A stretch of DNA of 64,000 bases from Halococcus sediminicola (GTDB lineage: Archaea > Halobacteriota > Halobacteria > Halobacteriales > Halococcaceae): positions 124,001 to 188,000 of the forward strand of contig NZ_BBMP01000005.1 of the NCBI RefSeq assembly GCF_000755245.1. The letters run 5' to 3'. Positions within the stretch are counted from its first letter, which is position 1. Each line of letters starts with the position of its first letter. This document shows positions 17,204-25,834 of this stretch, piece after piece. Below the pieces are notes generated by a model, which saw only the letters and a list, made by a program, of their open reading frames with translations, was not told where the DNA came from and did not search any database. The position numbers and the translations under genes were made by a program.

Positions 17204-17595
17204 TCATTCGTAGTCGTCGAGTCCAGTATCCTCGGACGACTCCTCCGAGTTCGAAGAATCGTCAGGACTGATCTCCTCGCCCTCACTCTGGACGGGTTCG
17301 TTACTCACGTCACTCTCCTCGCTTTCGGCGGGGGAGCGATCATCCGCGTCGGCCTGATCGCTGTCGGCAGTAGCGGGCGAATCGCCAGTCGAACTGTCCG
17401 ATTCTGCCCCGTTTGTGGTGGCAGTTGATGGTGTGTCGGCGACATCGAGGCTTTCCAGTGCTTCGATGACCGCCTCTTGATACGGACTGAGCCGCTCACC
17501 GTACTCCTCGAAAGGAGGGTGGAAGTGAAGTAAACCGAGCCAACGCTTTCGCTACCACAGATCAGGCGTTTCGGCCCGCGAGCGACGATTATCAT
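17204..17595 (-). pseudogene. Frameshifted gene for protein with long acidic tail
   Basis: From ATG 17595 the frame reads MIIVARGPKRLICGSESVGS and VYFTSTLL, then the coding signal moves by one frame near 17506 and continues EEYGERLSPYQEAVIEALES, followed by a tail of about 75 residues made almost only of Asp, Glu, Ser, Ala and Thr, ending LDDYE before TGA. Highly acidic Ser-rich tails are normal in haloarchaea. The family is not recognised. Because the two halves are both coding-like and adjacent, a single frameshift is the simplest reading. Confidence 0.42.
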
Positions 17596-17670
17596 GCTCG
17601 CGATCGCTGGCTCTGTGTCCTCTTTCAAAATCCGCACCCCTCAGAGAGGGGAAGGGCCAACATCAGTGTG

Positions 17671-17865
17671 TCACGCACTGGACGGCGTCGGTGACGGATC
17701 GTCTCCGCCGTTCAGGATACGGTTGATTACCTCGTTGAGGTCTGGTGCTCTCCCCTTACTGGGCCGATCTGCCCAGAGTTGTCGTAGAGGCATGAGTAGT
17801 TCCTCCAAATAGGAATTATAGCCCCAGCGGAATAACGGTTGGGCCGACACCCTCCAATCCTGCAA
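17671..17865 (-). CDS. Possible small hypothetical protein
   Basis: A 64-codon open frame. Its second half (MPLRQLWADRPSKGRAPDL, NEVINRILNGGDD) has a helical, coding-like composition; the first half is less convincing. An internal ATG would give 40 residues. It lies upstream of the acidic-tail pseudogene on the same strand and could be part of the same decayed locus. Family not recognised. Confidence 0.28.
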   Translation of the reverse strand: MQDWRVSAQPLFRWGYNSYLEELLMPLRQLWADRPSKGRAPDLNEVINRILNGGDDPSPTPSSA

Positions 17866-17972
17866 ATCCCGTGCTCGGCAAACTGATCCCCGTGAGATGA
17901 AAGCAAGTGCTGTATAATGGCATCCGCTCGACAGTGACAGGATTTCAGCGAAAACGATGCAGCCAACTCAGC

Positions 17973-18331
17973 TCAGCCAGACTCTGCCTGCGTCTCAAAC
18001 GCACTACCCGGTGAGAACTCGGTTAGCTCCTTGATCTCCTGTTCCAACCGCTCGACTTCCTGACGGAGTACGACTGCCTCGGAATCGTCGCTGACTGCCA
18101 GCCGGTCTTTGAGTCCCTGTAAGCACGTCTCTTTGCGCTCTTCGTCCACCTCGGCTTTGCGAACGTATTCGCTCTCGCTCACGTCGTACACGTCTGACTC
18201 GGATACTGGAACAACATCCAGCGCTTCCTCGACCTTGCTCCGGTCGACACCGAGCAGTTGCTCGCGGTCGATGCCGGTCTCGGCGAACGCGTCGAGCACT
18301 TCCTCGTCGTCTTTCAGCGAGCCATGACATT
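17973..18331 (-). pseudogene. 5'-truncated copy of the repeated unknown protein (copy B)
   Basis: From SLKDDEEVLDAFAETGIDRE onward this frame matches the C-terminal third of the protein at 24146-25163 at about 80% identity, through VVPVSESDVYDVSESEYVRK to a proper end (EFSPGSAFETQAESG, stop). Upstream of codon SLKDD the similarity stops abruptly at 18331 and unrelated sequence follows, so the first 220 or so residues are missing. The ending confirms how the longer copy should end, since that copy has a frameshift there. No start codon of its own is convincing. Confidence 0.65.
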
Positions 18332-18498
18332 TGGGGGCACAGACGCTATGGCAAAGGACAGACACCGGATTGCAAACAACACATTTAGGGAACCAGCAGT
18401 GGTATCATATTACTGTCTGGATGCTTCGCAAGTCCTGATCGGACACCAATAGCGGCAGGACAGTTGGACAGCGGAAAAGTCAGATTTCACAAAAAATC

Positions 18499-19773
18499 AT
18501 GTCAGGAACCACCTCATCGTATCGAGAACAACTTCGAGACACGGCATCGGGATTCTTCCAACAGTACGGGCTGGCGTTCGTGATGGTCGCCAGCTACTTC
18601 GGCTCCGGGTCGATCTTCATCGCCAGTTCGGCGGGCGTCCGCTTCGGCTACGCACTCCTCTGGGCGGTCGTCGGCGCGGCGCTGCTCGGCTTTATGGCCC
18701 AGGACATGAGCGCGCGGCTCGGCATCTTTGGCGAACCGCTGATGGTGTTTATCAGGCGGAAGATCGGCAGGCGGCTGGCGACCGCTCTCGCGCTCGTCCT
18801 GTCGAGCGGCTGTCTGCTGTGGGCACTTGAACTGACTGCCGCGGTCGCCAAGGGAGTCTCCCTGCTGCTCGGCGGCGCAATCGGCTGGATGCCGCTGGCC
18901 TTTATCGTCGGGCTGGCCGCCGTCGTCGTCGGCGTGCTCAACTACGAAGGCATCGAGCAGCTGATGACCGCGATGATGATCGGTCTCCTCGTCGTCTATC
19001 TCGCCGTCACCGGCACGACCGCGCCGCCGCTGTCGTCGGTCGTCGGCGGGTTCGTCCCGAGCGTGCCGAACGTCGGCGCGCTCACGCTCGTCGCGTCGAT
19101 CCTCGGCACGACCGCGCTCTGGCCGAACTTCTTCCTCGAATCGAACCTCGTCTCCGAGAAGGGTTGGACGGGGATTTCGGACGTCGCGCCGATGCGCCGC
19201 GACCTCTCCATCGGCTACGCCGTCGGCGGCGTGACGACAATCGCCATCCTCGTCCTCGCGGCGGCCGTACTCCGACCGGCGGGCTACACCGAACTCGAAA
19301 CGTTCCTCACGCCGGGGCTCGCACTCGGGGAAGTGCTCGGCGAGTGGGCGCGCACCGTCTTTCTGGTCGGGGCAGTCGCGGCGGCGTTCAACAGCATCAT
19401 CCCCATCATGTGGACGCCGTCGTATCTCATCCAGCACGCCCGCGGGAAGGAGGCCGACTCCGCGAACCGGAGTTTCAAGGCCATCTACGCCGTGCTGGTC
19501 ACGATCAGCGGCCTCTCGCCGCTCATTACGATGTTCTTCGGTCTCGGCATCATCGACATGATCCTACTCTTTCCGGCCTACAACGCCATCGTCGGACTGC
19601 CGATCACGGCCGTCTTCCTCTTCTGGGCGGTCAACGATTCCGACGTGATGGGCGAACACCGCAACACGCGGACGCTCTCGGCGCTGAATGCGGCACTGGT
19701 GGTACTGGCCATCGTCTCGGCGGCGACATCACTGCCGGGCGTCTTCGATGCGCTCACCTCAGGCGGTCTCTGA
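18499..19773 (+). CDS. Nramp-family-like metal ion transporter
   Basis: A 424-residue membrane protein with about 11 hydrophobic helices and the Nramp fold pattern (SYFGSGSIFIASSAGVRFGY in helix 1, ALWPNFFLESNLVSEKGW in helix 6). In typical Nramp proteins helix 1 carries Asp-Pro-Gly-Asn and helix 6 Met-Pro-His, which bind Mn or Fe. Here the helix 1 motif is GSGS and helix 6 has WPNFF. The acid and the Met that select transition metals are both absent, so substrate is uncertain: magnesium, another cation, or something else. Base composition is richer in GC than in flanking repeats. It stands alone, about 50 bases after the last repeat remnant. Confidence 0.8.
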   Translation: MSGTTSSYREQLRDTASGFFQQYGLAFVMVASYFGSGSIFIASSAGVRFGYALLWAVVGAALLGFMAQDMSARLGIFGEPLMVFIRRKIGRRLATALALVLSSGCLLWALELTAAVAKGVSLLLGGAIGWMPLAFIVGLAAVVVGVLNYEGIEQLMTAMMIGLLVVYLAVTGTTAPPLSSVVGGFVPSVPNVGALTLVASILGTTALWPNFFLESNLVSEKGWTGISDVAPMRRDLSIGYAVGGVTTIAILVLAAAVLRPAGYTELETFLTPGLALGEVLGEWARTVFLVGAVAAAFNSIIPIMWTPSYLIQHARGKEADSANRSFKAIYAVLVTISGLSPLITMFFGLGIIDMILLFPAYNAIVGLPITAVFLFWAVNDSDVMGEHRNTRTLSALNAALVVLAIVSAATSLPGVFDALTSGGL

Positions 19774-20051
19774 GGGGTCGCGGACGCGCGCCTGTTCGAG
19801 TGAGGTGGTATGAAGATTCTACCATCGGCGTATCAAGACGAGCGAGCGCGCACTGCAGGAGTCGGTGGCGGAGTGATTCACCGGTGTCAGAGTTCGTATC
19901 GTCGTCTTGGTCGTGAAGAGGGGTATTGGTCATCGCCCGGTCAGGGTAACGACTGGAACAATATGAACCCTAGGAAACACCAGAATATCTCGATAAATAC
20001 TGCTCCCTTCGGTTGAAAAAGCTACAGACTCTCAGAGACACCGGATCAGTT
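19774..20051. other. Intergenic stretch without a convincing gene
   Basis: Roughly 280 bases between the transporter and the TRAM remnant. The long frame crossing it is a continuation of an out-of-frame reading of the transporter. Nothing further seen. Confidence 0.45.
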
Positions 20052-20167
20052 TCAGGTTTCTGCGAACGCGACGTTCTGACGCATTTCGGTGATCTCGACG
20101 GTCACTTCGTCGCCGGGACGCCCTCCCGGAACGATCAGCACATACCCACGATCGATCTCGCGATCCC
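20052..20167 (-). pseudogene. TRAM-domain protein, C-terminal fragment
   Basis: About 38 codons read GDREIDRGYVLIVPGGRPGD, EVTVEITEMRQNVAFAET and stop. The motif G-Y-V-x-(I/V)-P-G-x-x-P-G-D-x-V followed by V-x-x-N-V-A-F-A is the core of a TRAM RNA-binding domain, common at protein C-termini in archaea. An in-frame TGA lies immediately upstream and no start is present, so this is the tail of a lost gene. Confidence 0.55.
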
Positions 20168-20356
20168 CTCACCTCAATCGCCTACCGACTCGATCATTAC
20201 CTCCCGAAATACACGGACAAGCCATATTCCACGGCATAATCGACACGCCCACAGGCGAGTTGCGATTCGTGAAATGAGTCCACCCGAGATACGAAGGCAT
20301 CGCTGGAGATGAGTACTCCCTCAAGAGCTGAAGTCAGCGCTCATCCGCGTTCGAGA

Positions 20357-20500
20357 CTATGAGAGCGTGGCCTCAGTCATCGGTTCGATATGCGAGGCGT
20401 GGCCGGTGTCATGCGTGTGCGTTTCAGCTTGTGTTTCTGCGCCGACCCGTGATGGGTGAAAGCCGTACTCTCCACACGTCTCACAGATGATCTTGTACAT
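20357..20500 (-). CDS. 47-residue zinc-knuckle micro-protein, copy 2
   Basis: Same protein as at 14332-14475, beginning MYKIICETCGEYGFHPSRVG and ending TEATLS. Compared with copy 1 the DNA has a few changes, most of them silent. The TATA-like element upstream is also conserved. It sits within the 245-bp direct repeat. Confidence 0.6.
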   Translation of the reverse strand: MYKIICETCGEYGFHPSRVGAETQAETHTHDTGHASHIEPMTEATLS

Positions 20501-20605
20501 GGGTTGTTTGCTCGCGACTCACCATTATCATATACAACCATTAATATTTTGGCCGTGCTTACTGACACTGGATCGTATCCGACTCACTCGGCCGAGCAAA
20601 CTGAT
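20357..20605. repeat. Direct repeat shared with 14332-14580
   Basis: Second copy of the 245-bp repeat. The upstream portion differs slightly (AACCATTAATATTTTGGCC here against AACTATTAAGGTTTGGCC in copy 1). Confidence 0.75.
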
Positions 20606-20669
20606 AGGGATTCTCAGACTAAACCCATAGTTTTGCACGAGTCTTCTCCAGTAGTTGGGGGATACAGCG

Positions 20670-20696
20670 TGTAAGATACAAAGCGCGTATCTTGCA
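20670..20696. promoter_or_regulatory. Near-perfect palindrome in a long gene-free stretch
   Basis: TGTAAGATAC, a 7-base spacer, then GTATCTTGCA: nine of ten positions are complementary. It lies in a stretch of about 580 bases (20501-21082) where I see no convincing gene. A second weaker dyad (CACATCA..TGATGTG) is at about 20823-20853. The first could be an operator, or an old transposon junction. Confidence 0.3.
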
Positions 20697-21082
20697 CATC
20701 GGCTCATCAAAGATGTCCTGCTTGGGGTGACTCACCGCTCATTTACCGGACCCAGCTTCCAAATCCTCTCCCGTTAGTCATCTCTCAGGACGAAATCAGC
20801 GTCTGACCCGCTCAACATTACACATCAGATTGGGGAATTCGGCTATTTGATGTGCAAAATGAGGACCGGTGAGAGACCTCGACGCGCAACCCCGTGTGGT
20901 CGCACCGAAACAGATCTCGCTGATCTTTGATCCTCCCCTCGCCCTAAAGATGAGTCAAAATGCGTCACGCTATCTGGAACACGATCTCATAGAAATTCTG
21001 GCGACACCATAACCCGCGATCACTTCTTTCATGATTGTATGAGAAGATTTAAGGAATAGCGTGTTGGTTGTAGGTCTGGAAC

Positions 21083-22660
21083 ATGGTTGAAAAACCCACT
21101 CCAGATCGACGATCAGTCCTGAAAGCAATTGGTGCAGGGACGCTGTTCGGCGGACTGAGCGGCGTCGCATCGGCGACACCCGGCCGCCAACCCGGCCCAA
21201 AAAAGGACGAAATCCTCGTTGGGGTGTCGGCGTCGGCAGCCGACATGGATCAGGCGGTCAAGCAGGCCGTCCCCGGTAACGCGGAGATCGTCCACCGAAA
21301 CGAGACGCTGAGTTACGTCGCGGTGAAGTTTCCCAGTCAAGCTACAGACCGTGCGAAGGAGAACTTCATTGACGCAATTACCAAAAAGGACCACATCAAG
21401 TACGCTGAGCCGAACGCAACCCATCAGGTATTCTACAATCCTAGCGATCCGCGCTTCGGCGACCAATACGCCCCGAAGCAGGTCAAATCCGACCAAGCGT
21501 GGGACACCACGCTGGGCGATTCGTCAGTAACCATCGCGGTTGTCGATACCGGCGCGCAGTACGATCATCCTGACCTCCAGGCGAACTACAAGTCCGATCC
21601 CGGGAAGGACTTCGCTGACGACGATTCGGATCCGTATCCAGATGTAGCGAGCGACGAGTACCATGGTACCCACGTCTCGGGCTGTGCGGCTGCCGTGATT
21701 GACAACGGCACCGGCGTTGCCGGCCAGGGCAATTCTTCGCTGATCAATGGCCGTGCGCTCGATGAAGGCGGGAGTGGCTCAACGTCGGACATCGCTGACG
21801 CCATTGAGTGGGCAGCCGACCAAGGGGCTGACGTCATCAACCTCTCGCTTGGTGGTGGTGGGTACACGAGCACGATGAAAAACGCCGTGAGCTACGCGAC
21901 CGACAACGGCGCACTCGTGATCGCCGCCGCAGGGAACAACGGCTCCAGTTCCGTCAGCTATCCCGCTGCCTACAGCGAGTGCGTCGCGATCTCGGCGGTC
22001 GATAGCAACGAGCAGCTGGCGAGCTTCAGCCAGTACGGCGAGAAGGTTGAGCTGTGTGCGCCAGGCGTTGACGTTCTCTCGACGACTACCGAGACGCGCG
22101 GCTCCTACGAACGACTCTCGGGCACGTCGATGGCAACCCCGGTGACCTCCGGCGTCGCCGGGCTCACGCTTGCAAAGTGGGACCTCACTAACTCCGAGCT
22201 CCGGACTCATCTGAAGAACACCGCAGAAGATATCGGTCTCCCCGAGAACGAGCAGGGTAGTGGTCAGGTTGATGCCCTCGCGGCTGTCACTACTGATCCT
22301 TCAGATGGCGGCGGCGGTGGTGGCGGTGGCGGCGGTGGCGAATCCACGTCTGGAAATGTCAGCGGCACGCTATACAGTTCCTCGGACTACGACGACTACA
22401 CGTGGTCATGGACGTATTCCTCGCCGAGCCAGGTCGTCGTCGAACTCGATGGACCGACTAACGCCGACTTCGACCTCTACGTCAACACGGGTACGACTCA
22501 GAGCGCCTCACCGAACAACTACGACTACACCTCTCGGTCGACCAATAGCCAAGAGACAGTCACTATCGACAGCCCCGACGACTCGACAGCCATGCAGATC
22601 GATGTCGATTCGTACAGCGGTTCCGGTGACTACACGCTGACAATCACTGAAACGAAGTAA
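21083..22660 (+). CDS. Halolysin-type secreted subtilase
   Basis: A 525-residue S8 serine protease. Twin-arginine signal DRRSVLKAIGAGTLFGGL, then an inhibitor-like propeptide (about 40-115), then the catalytic domain with Asp155 (VVDTGAQYDHPDL), His197 (EYHGTHVSGCAAAV) and Ser349 (LSGTSMATPVTSG). A glycine run of about 12 (near residue 415) links it to a C-terminal pre-peptidase (PPC-like) domain rich in Ser, Tyr and Asp. This is the layout of haloarchaeal halolysins, secreted folded through Tat and matured outside. A TATA-like AAGATTTAAGG lies about 30 bases before the ATG. Likely works with the M14 peptidase at 5.6 kb and the peptide transporter at 46-51 kb on extracellular protein. Confidence 0.93.
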   Translation: MVEKPTPDRRSVLKAIGAGTLFGGLSGVASATPGRQPGPKKDEILVGVSASAADMDQAVKQAVPGNAEIVHRNETLSYVAVKFPSQATDRAKENFIDAITKKDHIKYAEPNATHQVFYNPSDPRFGDQYAPKQVKSDQAWDTTLGDSSVTIAVVDTGAQYDHPDLQANYKSDPGKDFADDDSDPYPDVASDEYHGTHVSGCAAAVIDNGTGVAGQGNSSLINGRALDEGGSGSTSDIADAIEWAADQGADVINLSLGGGGYTSTMKNAVSYATDNGALVIAAAGNNGSSSVSYPAAYSECVAISAVDSNEQLASFSQYGEKVELCAPGVDVLSTTTETRGSYERLSGTSMATPVTSGVAGLTLAKWDLTNSELRTHLKNTAEDIGLPENEQGSGQVDALAAVTTDPSDGGGGGGGGGGGESTSGNVSGTLYSSSDYDDYTWSWTYSSPSQVVVELDGPTNADFDLYVNTGTTQSASPNNYDYTSRSTNSQETVTIDSPDDSTAMQIDVDSYSGSGDYTLTITETK

Positions 22661-22734
22661 GTCATGCCCGCGCTCTCGGAGCAATCATTCGAAAACCCGA
22701 CCGACGTGTTCGTCGAGCAGAATCTTCGCCCGGG

Positions 22735-23010
22735 TTACTGCACGGTTTCTTTGGGTTTCACCGAAGATTCTCGAACCCGCTCAAACGCCGCTTCGTTCTC
22801 TGCTTCGAGTTCACGCATCTTGTCAATGTGAGCGTAGTAGTAGTAGAGCGCTTCGTACACGTCTGCGATGGAGATGTCGAACTGGTCCGCGACGTGAGCG
22901 GGAGATTGCCTGCTGTCAATCACCCGCGCGGCAACGTGGCGAACGCTAATACGCGTTCCATCGATTCGCGGCTCGCCACCGAGTACGTCTTCATCACGGG
23001 AGAGACTCAT
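22735..23010 (-). CDS. DUF433 / VapB-like antitoxin without visible partner
   Basis: About 91 residues starting MSLSRDEDVLGGEPRIDGTR, the hallmark of DUF433 proteins (GGxPRI-x-GTRI), then HVAARVIDSRQSPAHVADQF and a YEALYYYYAH helix. These small HTH proteins usually precede a PIN-like (DUF5615) toxin. Downstream on the same strand there is only the end of the oppositely read halolysin gene, so the partner is absent. Start set at the ATG before SLSRDED; the frame is open further upstream without family support. Confidence 0.75.
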   Translation of the reverse strand: MSLSRDEDVLGGEPRIDGTRISVRHVAARVIDSRQSPAHVADQFDISIADVYEALYYYYAHIDKMRELEAENEAAFERVRESSVKPKETVQ

Positions 23011-23369
23011 ACGCTCTGGGAGACGCTCTCGTCGGTTATATCTTTCCGGCAAGCAACCCTTTCTGACTCCGCAATACGCACAGCCACCTCTCAGCTGTTT
23101 CATTGATGAGAATATAAACGAAACGACCTCCACTTGCTGCATACACCCTCTCTATCTCGCACACCGATTTCAACAAGTCGAATACCTGTGATGTGAAAAT
23201 CCCGAGGATCAGTGCTAATCCCTGTGAGTTTAAGCGCCATGATGACGCGTCGCCTTGCCAACCACAGCACCTGTGCAACCAGCGTGTCATCCACCACAGC
23301 AGCCGACGAACCAGTGTGAGTGGCTGCACGTCAACTACCAATCACGCCCACTTTCAACTGCTCAACAAG

Positions 23370-24091
23370 TTGACATCCTCCCTGCCGTGAACGGCGAGAA
23401 TTCCCAGTTGGGATATTAAGGTTCGCGGGTCGCCTGTTCTGGCGGGAGGAAACCTCCTCGCGTTTTGTCGAACAAACGAACCGCTGGCTGTGCCAACCAG
23501 TCGGTACTCCTATCCTCGTGAGAGGACTCAGAGGTACTTTTCTGCCTGATGTTCTCCGCGCCGTTCGTGTCGGCATTCGCCACGGTCCCGCACTCCTCGC
23601 AGACGTACAAGCCACGCTCGACGCGCTGGCTGTCCGCTTTCGTTTCGCATACGGAGCAGGTTTTCGACGTGTTCCGTCCGGAGACGGTTTCGACGGCGAT
23701 ACCCTGCATCTCCGCTTTGTACGTGAGCATCTTCGTGAAGCGGTCGAACGCCCACCCGTGGAGGTCGAGATTCCCGTGCCGGCCCCAATTTTTCGGGCCG
23801 TCGTCGCCGTCACGGATGCCGCCGAGGTTGCCAACGAATACCGTTCCAACACCACGTTCGGCGCACTTTGCTACAATTTCTTTTGAGAGCGTGTGGAAAA
23901 GTGCGTGCGATGGTCGGTGCGCGTGACCGTACGATCCGCCATACGTAACCTATGACGGTATACAAATCTAAGCGTTCCGATGGAATATCCAAACGGCCAC
24001 CACCGCGTTGTTGGCGGTTGCGACCATCCGAGACAAAGCGGACGGCACGTATCCCCGCCCTAAAGGGCGAGGCTTTGCGCCTGTCTTTCAC
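23370..24091 (-). mobile_element. IS200/IS605-type element with exact ends defined
   Basis: A 722-bp insert splits a repeat whose uninterrupted copy is at 14573-14767. On the element's coding strand the left end begins directly after TTAC and the right end finishes with GGAGGATGTCAA, that is, after TCAA. These are the same target and cleavage tetranucleotides as IS608. A hairpin (GCCGTTCACGGC) lies just before the right end and another (GCCTCGCCCTTTAGGGCGGG) near the left end. The enclosed tnpB is truncated. Confidence 0.8.
23416..23949 (-). pseudogene. tnpB: TnpB, C-terminal half only
   Basis: The frame starts after a TAG with no ATG and reads VTYGGSYGHAHRPSHALFHT, then VFVGNLGGIRDGDD, and the zinc finger CSVCETKADSQ..CEECG followed by ADTNGAENIRQK. 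The first catalytic Asp region is gone, and the usual Glu position of the second motif is Gly-Asn in VGNLGG. The last catalytic Asp (ANADTNGAEN) remains. So this copy is inactive. The same subgroup's middle part survives as a fragment at 44851-45015 and its tail at 30762-30990. Confidence 0.75.
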
Positions 24092-24145
24092 GTAACCGAT
24101 GATATCAATCCAGCCGGTGAAACCCCGATCAGGTGAGTCGACGTC

Positions 24146-25163
24146 TCAGCCGCGTTCGGCCTGCTCATCGAACGAACTCGCCGGCGAAAACTCGGTTAGC
24201 TCTTCGATCTCCTGCTCTAAGCGCTCGACTTCCTGGCGTAGGATATCCGCCTCGGGATCGTCGCTAAACTGTTAACCGATCTTTGAGCCCCTGCAAGCGC
24301 GTCTCCTTGCGCTCTTCGTCGACCTCGGCCTTGCGTACGTACTCGCTTTCGCTCACGTCGTAGACGTCTTCTTCGGACACTGGGACGACATCCAGCACTT
24401 CCTCGACCTTGCTCTGATCGACACCGAGCAGTTGCTCGTGGCCGATGCCAGTCTTCGCGAACGCCTCGAGCACTTCTTTGTCGTCTTTCAGTGAGCGGTT
24501 CCGCCGCGTCGTTCGCTGGACCGACCCATACTGACCATGTAGCGGCCGGTCGTGGCAAACCCGCTCTAAGAGAACGTCCGTCACGTCCTTGCGGAGGTCG
24601 TTCGCGTTACGCTGGACATCCGACAGCAGCGTGTAGAGGTTGACCAGCATGGGTGTGTCGACGCTTTCGAGAGCAGTCATGTTCTCACGTTCGAGCGCGT
24701 CGATCAGCAAGAGCATGTCCGAGTAGGCGTCGATCTCGGGCTCCTCGCGGGAACTATCCTGTTGATTGTCTGTACCCGCAGTCGTCGACAGGTGGGGTGC
24801 ATCATCCAACACCGCGCTCTCGTCAGCCTCGTCAAGCTCGGTTAACGTGTTCTCGCGTTCGTCGAGCACGTAGCGCGGGTGGAGAGCGAGCACTGCTGCG
24901 TACGGTTCGGCTTTCGGTGGGAGGCGTTCGAGTTCGTAGCCCTCGCTTGCCTTGCGTGTATGCTCTGCGAGTGCTTCGAACTGCTCGCGTTGGAGTGGTT
25001 GTGTCTCGCCCGAATCGACGTCTTCGATAACGATTCGGTGATCTTGGACGTCGGTAACGCGGAACCGCTTCGACGCCAGCGGCGTGATCAGCGTCGCCTC
25101 TACAGGGAGTTCCTCGCAATGCTCGATCAGCGTCCCCCACGCCGCGTCGAACGGAATCGTCAT
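24146..25163 (-). pseudogene. Large unknown protein of the repeated cassette (copy C), late frameshift
   Basis: The longest copy. It begins MTIPFDAAWGTLIEHCEELP and has a small beta-rich N-terminal domain (LITPLASKRFRVTDVQDHRI), a middle segment, a helical block (SDMLLLIDALERENMTALES) and a C-terminal region around VEEVLDVVPVSEEDVYDVS. At DRLTV the frame meets a stop at 24264, but one extra T there restores SDDPEADILRQEVERLEQEI, EELTEFSPASSFDEQAERG and a stop at 24146, matching copies A and B. So the gene would be about 340 residues with one inserted base. Heptad-like spacing in the last 40 residues suggests a coiled coil. Family unknown. Upstream on the same strand are a zinc ribbon and a small winged-helix-like gene. 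Confidence 0.6.
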
Positions 25164-25303
25164 GCCACTACTCAGAGAGGCGCTGTCTAAAGAACCGTGG
25201 CCCACACACCTGTTTCCGAGTGTAAGTCCGGCTTCTTCCGTATTCCGAGTCCATCAACCGCTGATTGGGATGCTCCTCCTGTTCGGCTAAGAAGTTACTC
25301 AGT

Positions 25304-25453
25304 TCATGGATCGACCTCGTAGTATGCGATCTCAGTCGAGGCGCAGAGTGGGCATGACTCAGTCTCCGGTTCGACGTTCGCCCCGCAGTTGCGGCACTCA
25401 ACGACGGACTCCTGTGTCGAGCGTGAGAGCATCCGTTTGACTGTCTGTATCAT
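25304..25453 (-). CDS. 49-residue zinc-ribbon micro-protein
   Basis: From ATG 25453: MIQTVKRMLSRSTQESVVEC, then RNCGANVEPETESCPLCAST and EIAYYEVDP before TGA. Two CxxC knuckles 16 residues apart form a zinc ribbon; the basic N-terminal helix may contact nucleic acid or membrane. It lies between the two other cassette genes on the same strand and is likely co-transcribed with them. The decayed cassette at 16.7-17.1 kb lacks this gene. Confidence 0.6.
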   Translation of the reverse strand: MIQTVKRMLSRSTQESVVECRNCGANVEPETESCPLCASTEIAYYEVDP

Positions 25454-25603
25454 GAAAGGGAAAGAGAGCGTGTGACAGCGCTCTTTCGAGGTCCAGACTG
25501 TGGTCCTCGGCGTGGATAGCTCCCAACCAGTTATAGACCCTTTCCAAGCGGGCTGAAAGTGAAATATCGCAAGAATCTTCTGCCGATTGCGGCGAGTCGC
25601 TGC

Positions 25604-25834
25604 TCAGTCGTTGGTCGGCGTGATCCGGACGTTCTCTTCGACGTAATAGATATATCCACGGTTCTGCAGCGACTCGAGCGCTGCTTCGGCGTCGGCTTTG
25701 TCGAAGCGCTCGTCGTCAGTGATCACTCCGATGACCTCGTCTCGCGGGAGGCCTTCGCCGGTCCCGCCAGCTGCTTCGGTCAACAGCGCAAGCGTGTCCT
25801 CAACGAACGGCGGTATTCGCCGCCTTTCATCCAT
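25604..25834 (-). CDS. Small acidic winged-helix-like protein, paralogue 2
   Basis: A 76-residue protein starting MDERRRIPPFVEDTLALLTE and ending GYIYYVEENVRITPTND. Start placed to match paralogue 1 at 16912-17139. The two are about half identical. It is the first gene of the cassette (this protein, zinc ribbon, large unknown protein). Predicted order helix-helix-strand-turn-strand suggests DNA or protein binding. Function unknown. Confidence 0.62.
   Translation of the reverse strand: MDERRRIPPFVEDTLALLTEAAGGTGEGLPRDEVIGVITDDERFDKADAEAALESLQNRGYIYYVEENVRITPTND

Noticed and set aside
18514-19437. A 307-codon open frame on the minus strand
   Set aside because: It lies opposite the Nramp-like gene and is almost wholly Arg, Asp, Glu and Gly, the usual antisense artefact.
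22315-22345. Glycine-codon run in the halolysin as a frameshift or repeat artefact
   Set aside because: The frame is maintained on both sides and such Gly linkers are common between the protease and its C-terminal domain.
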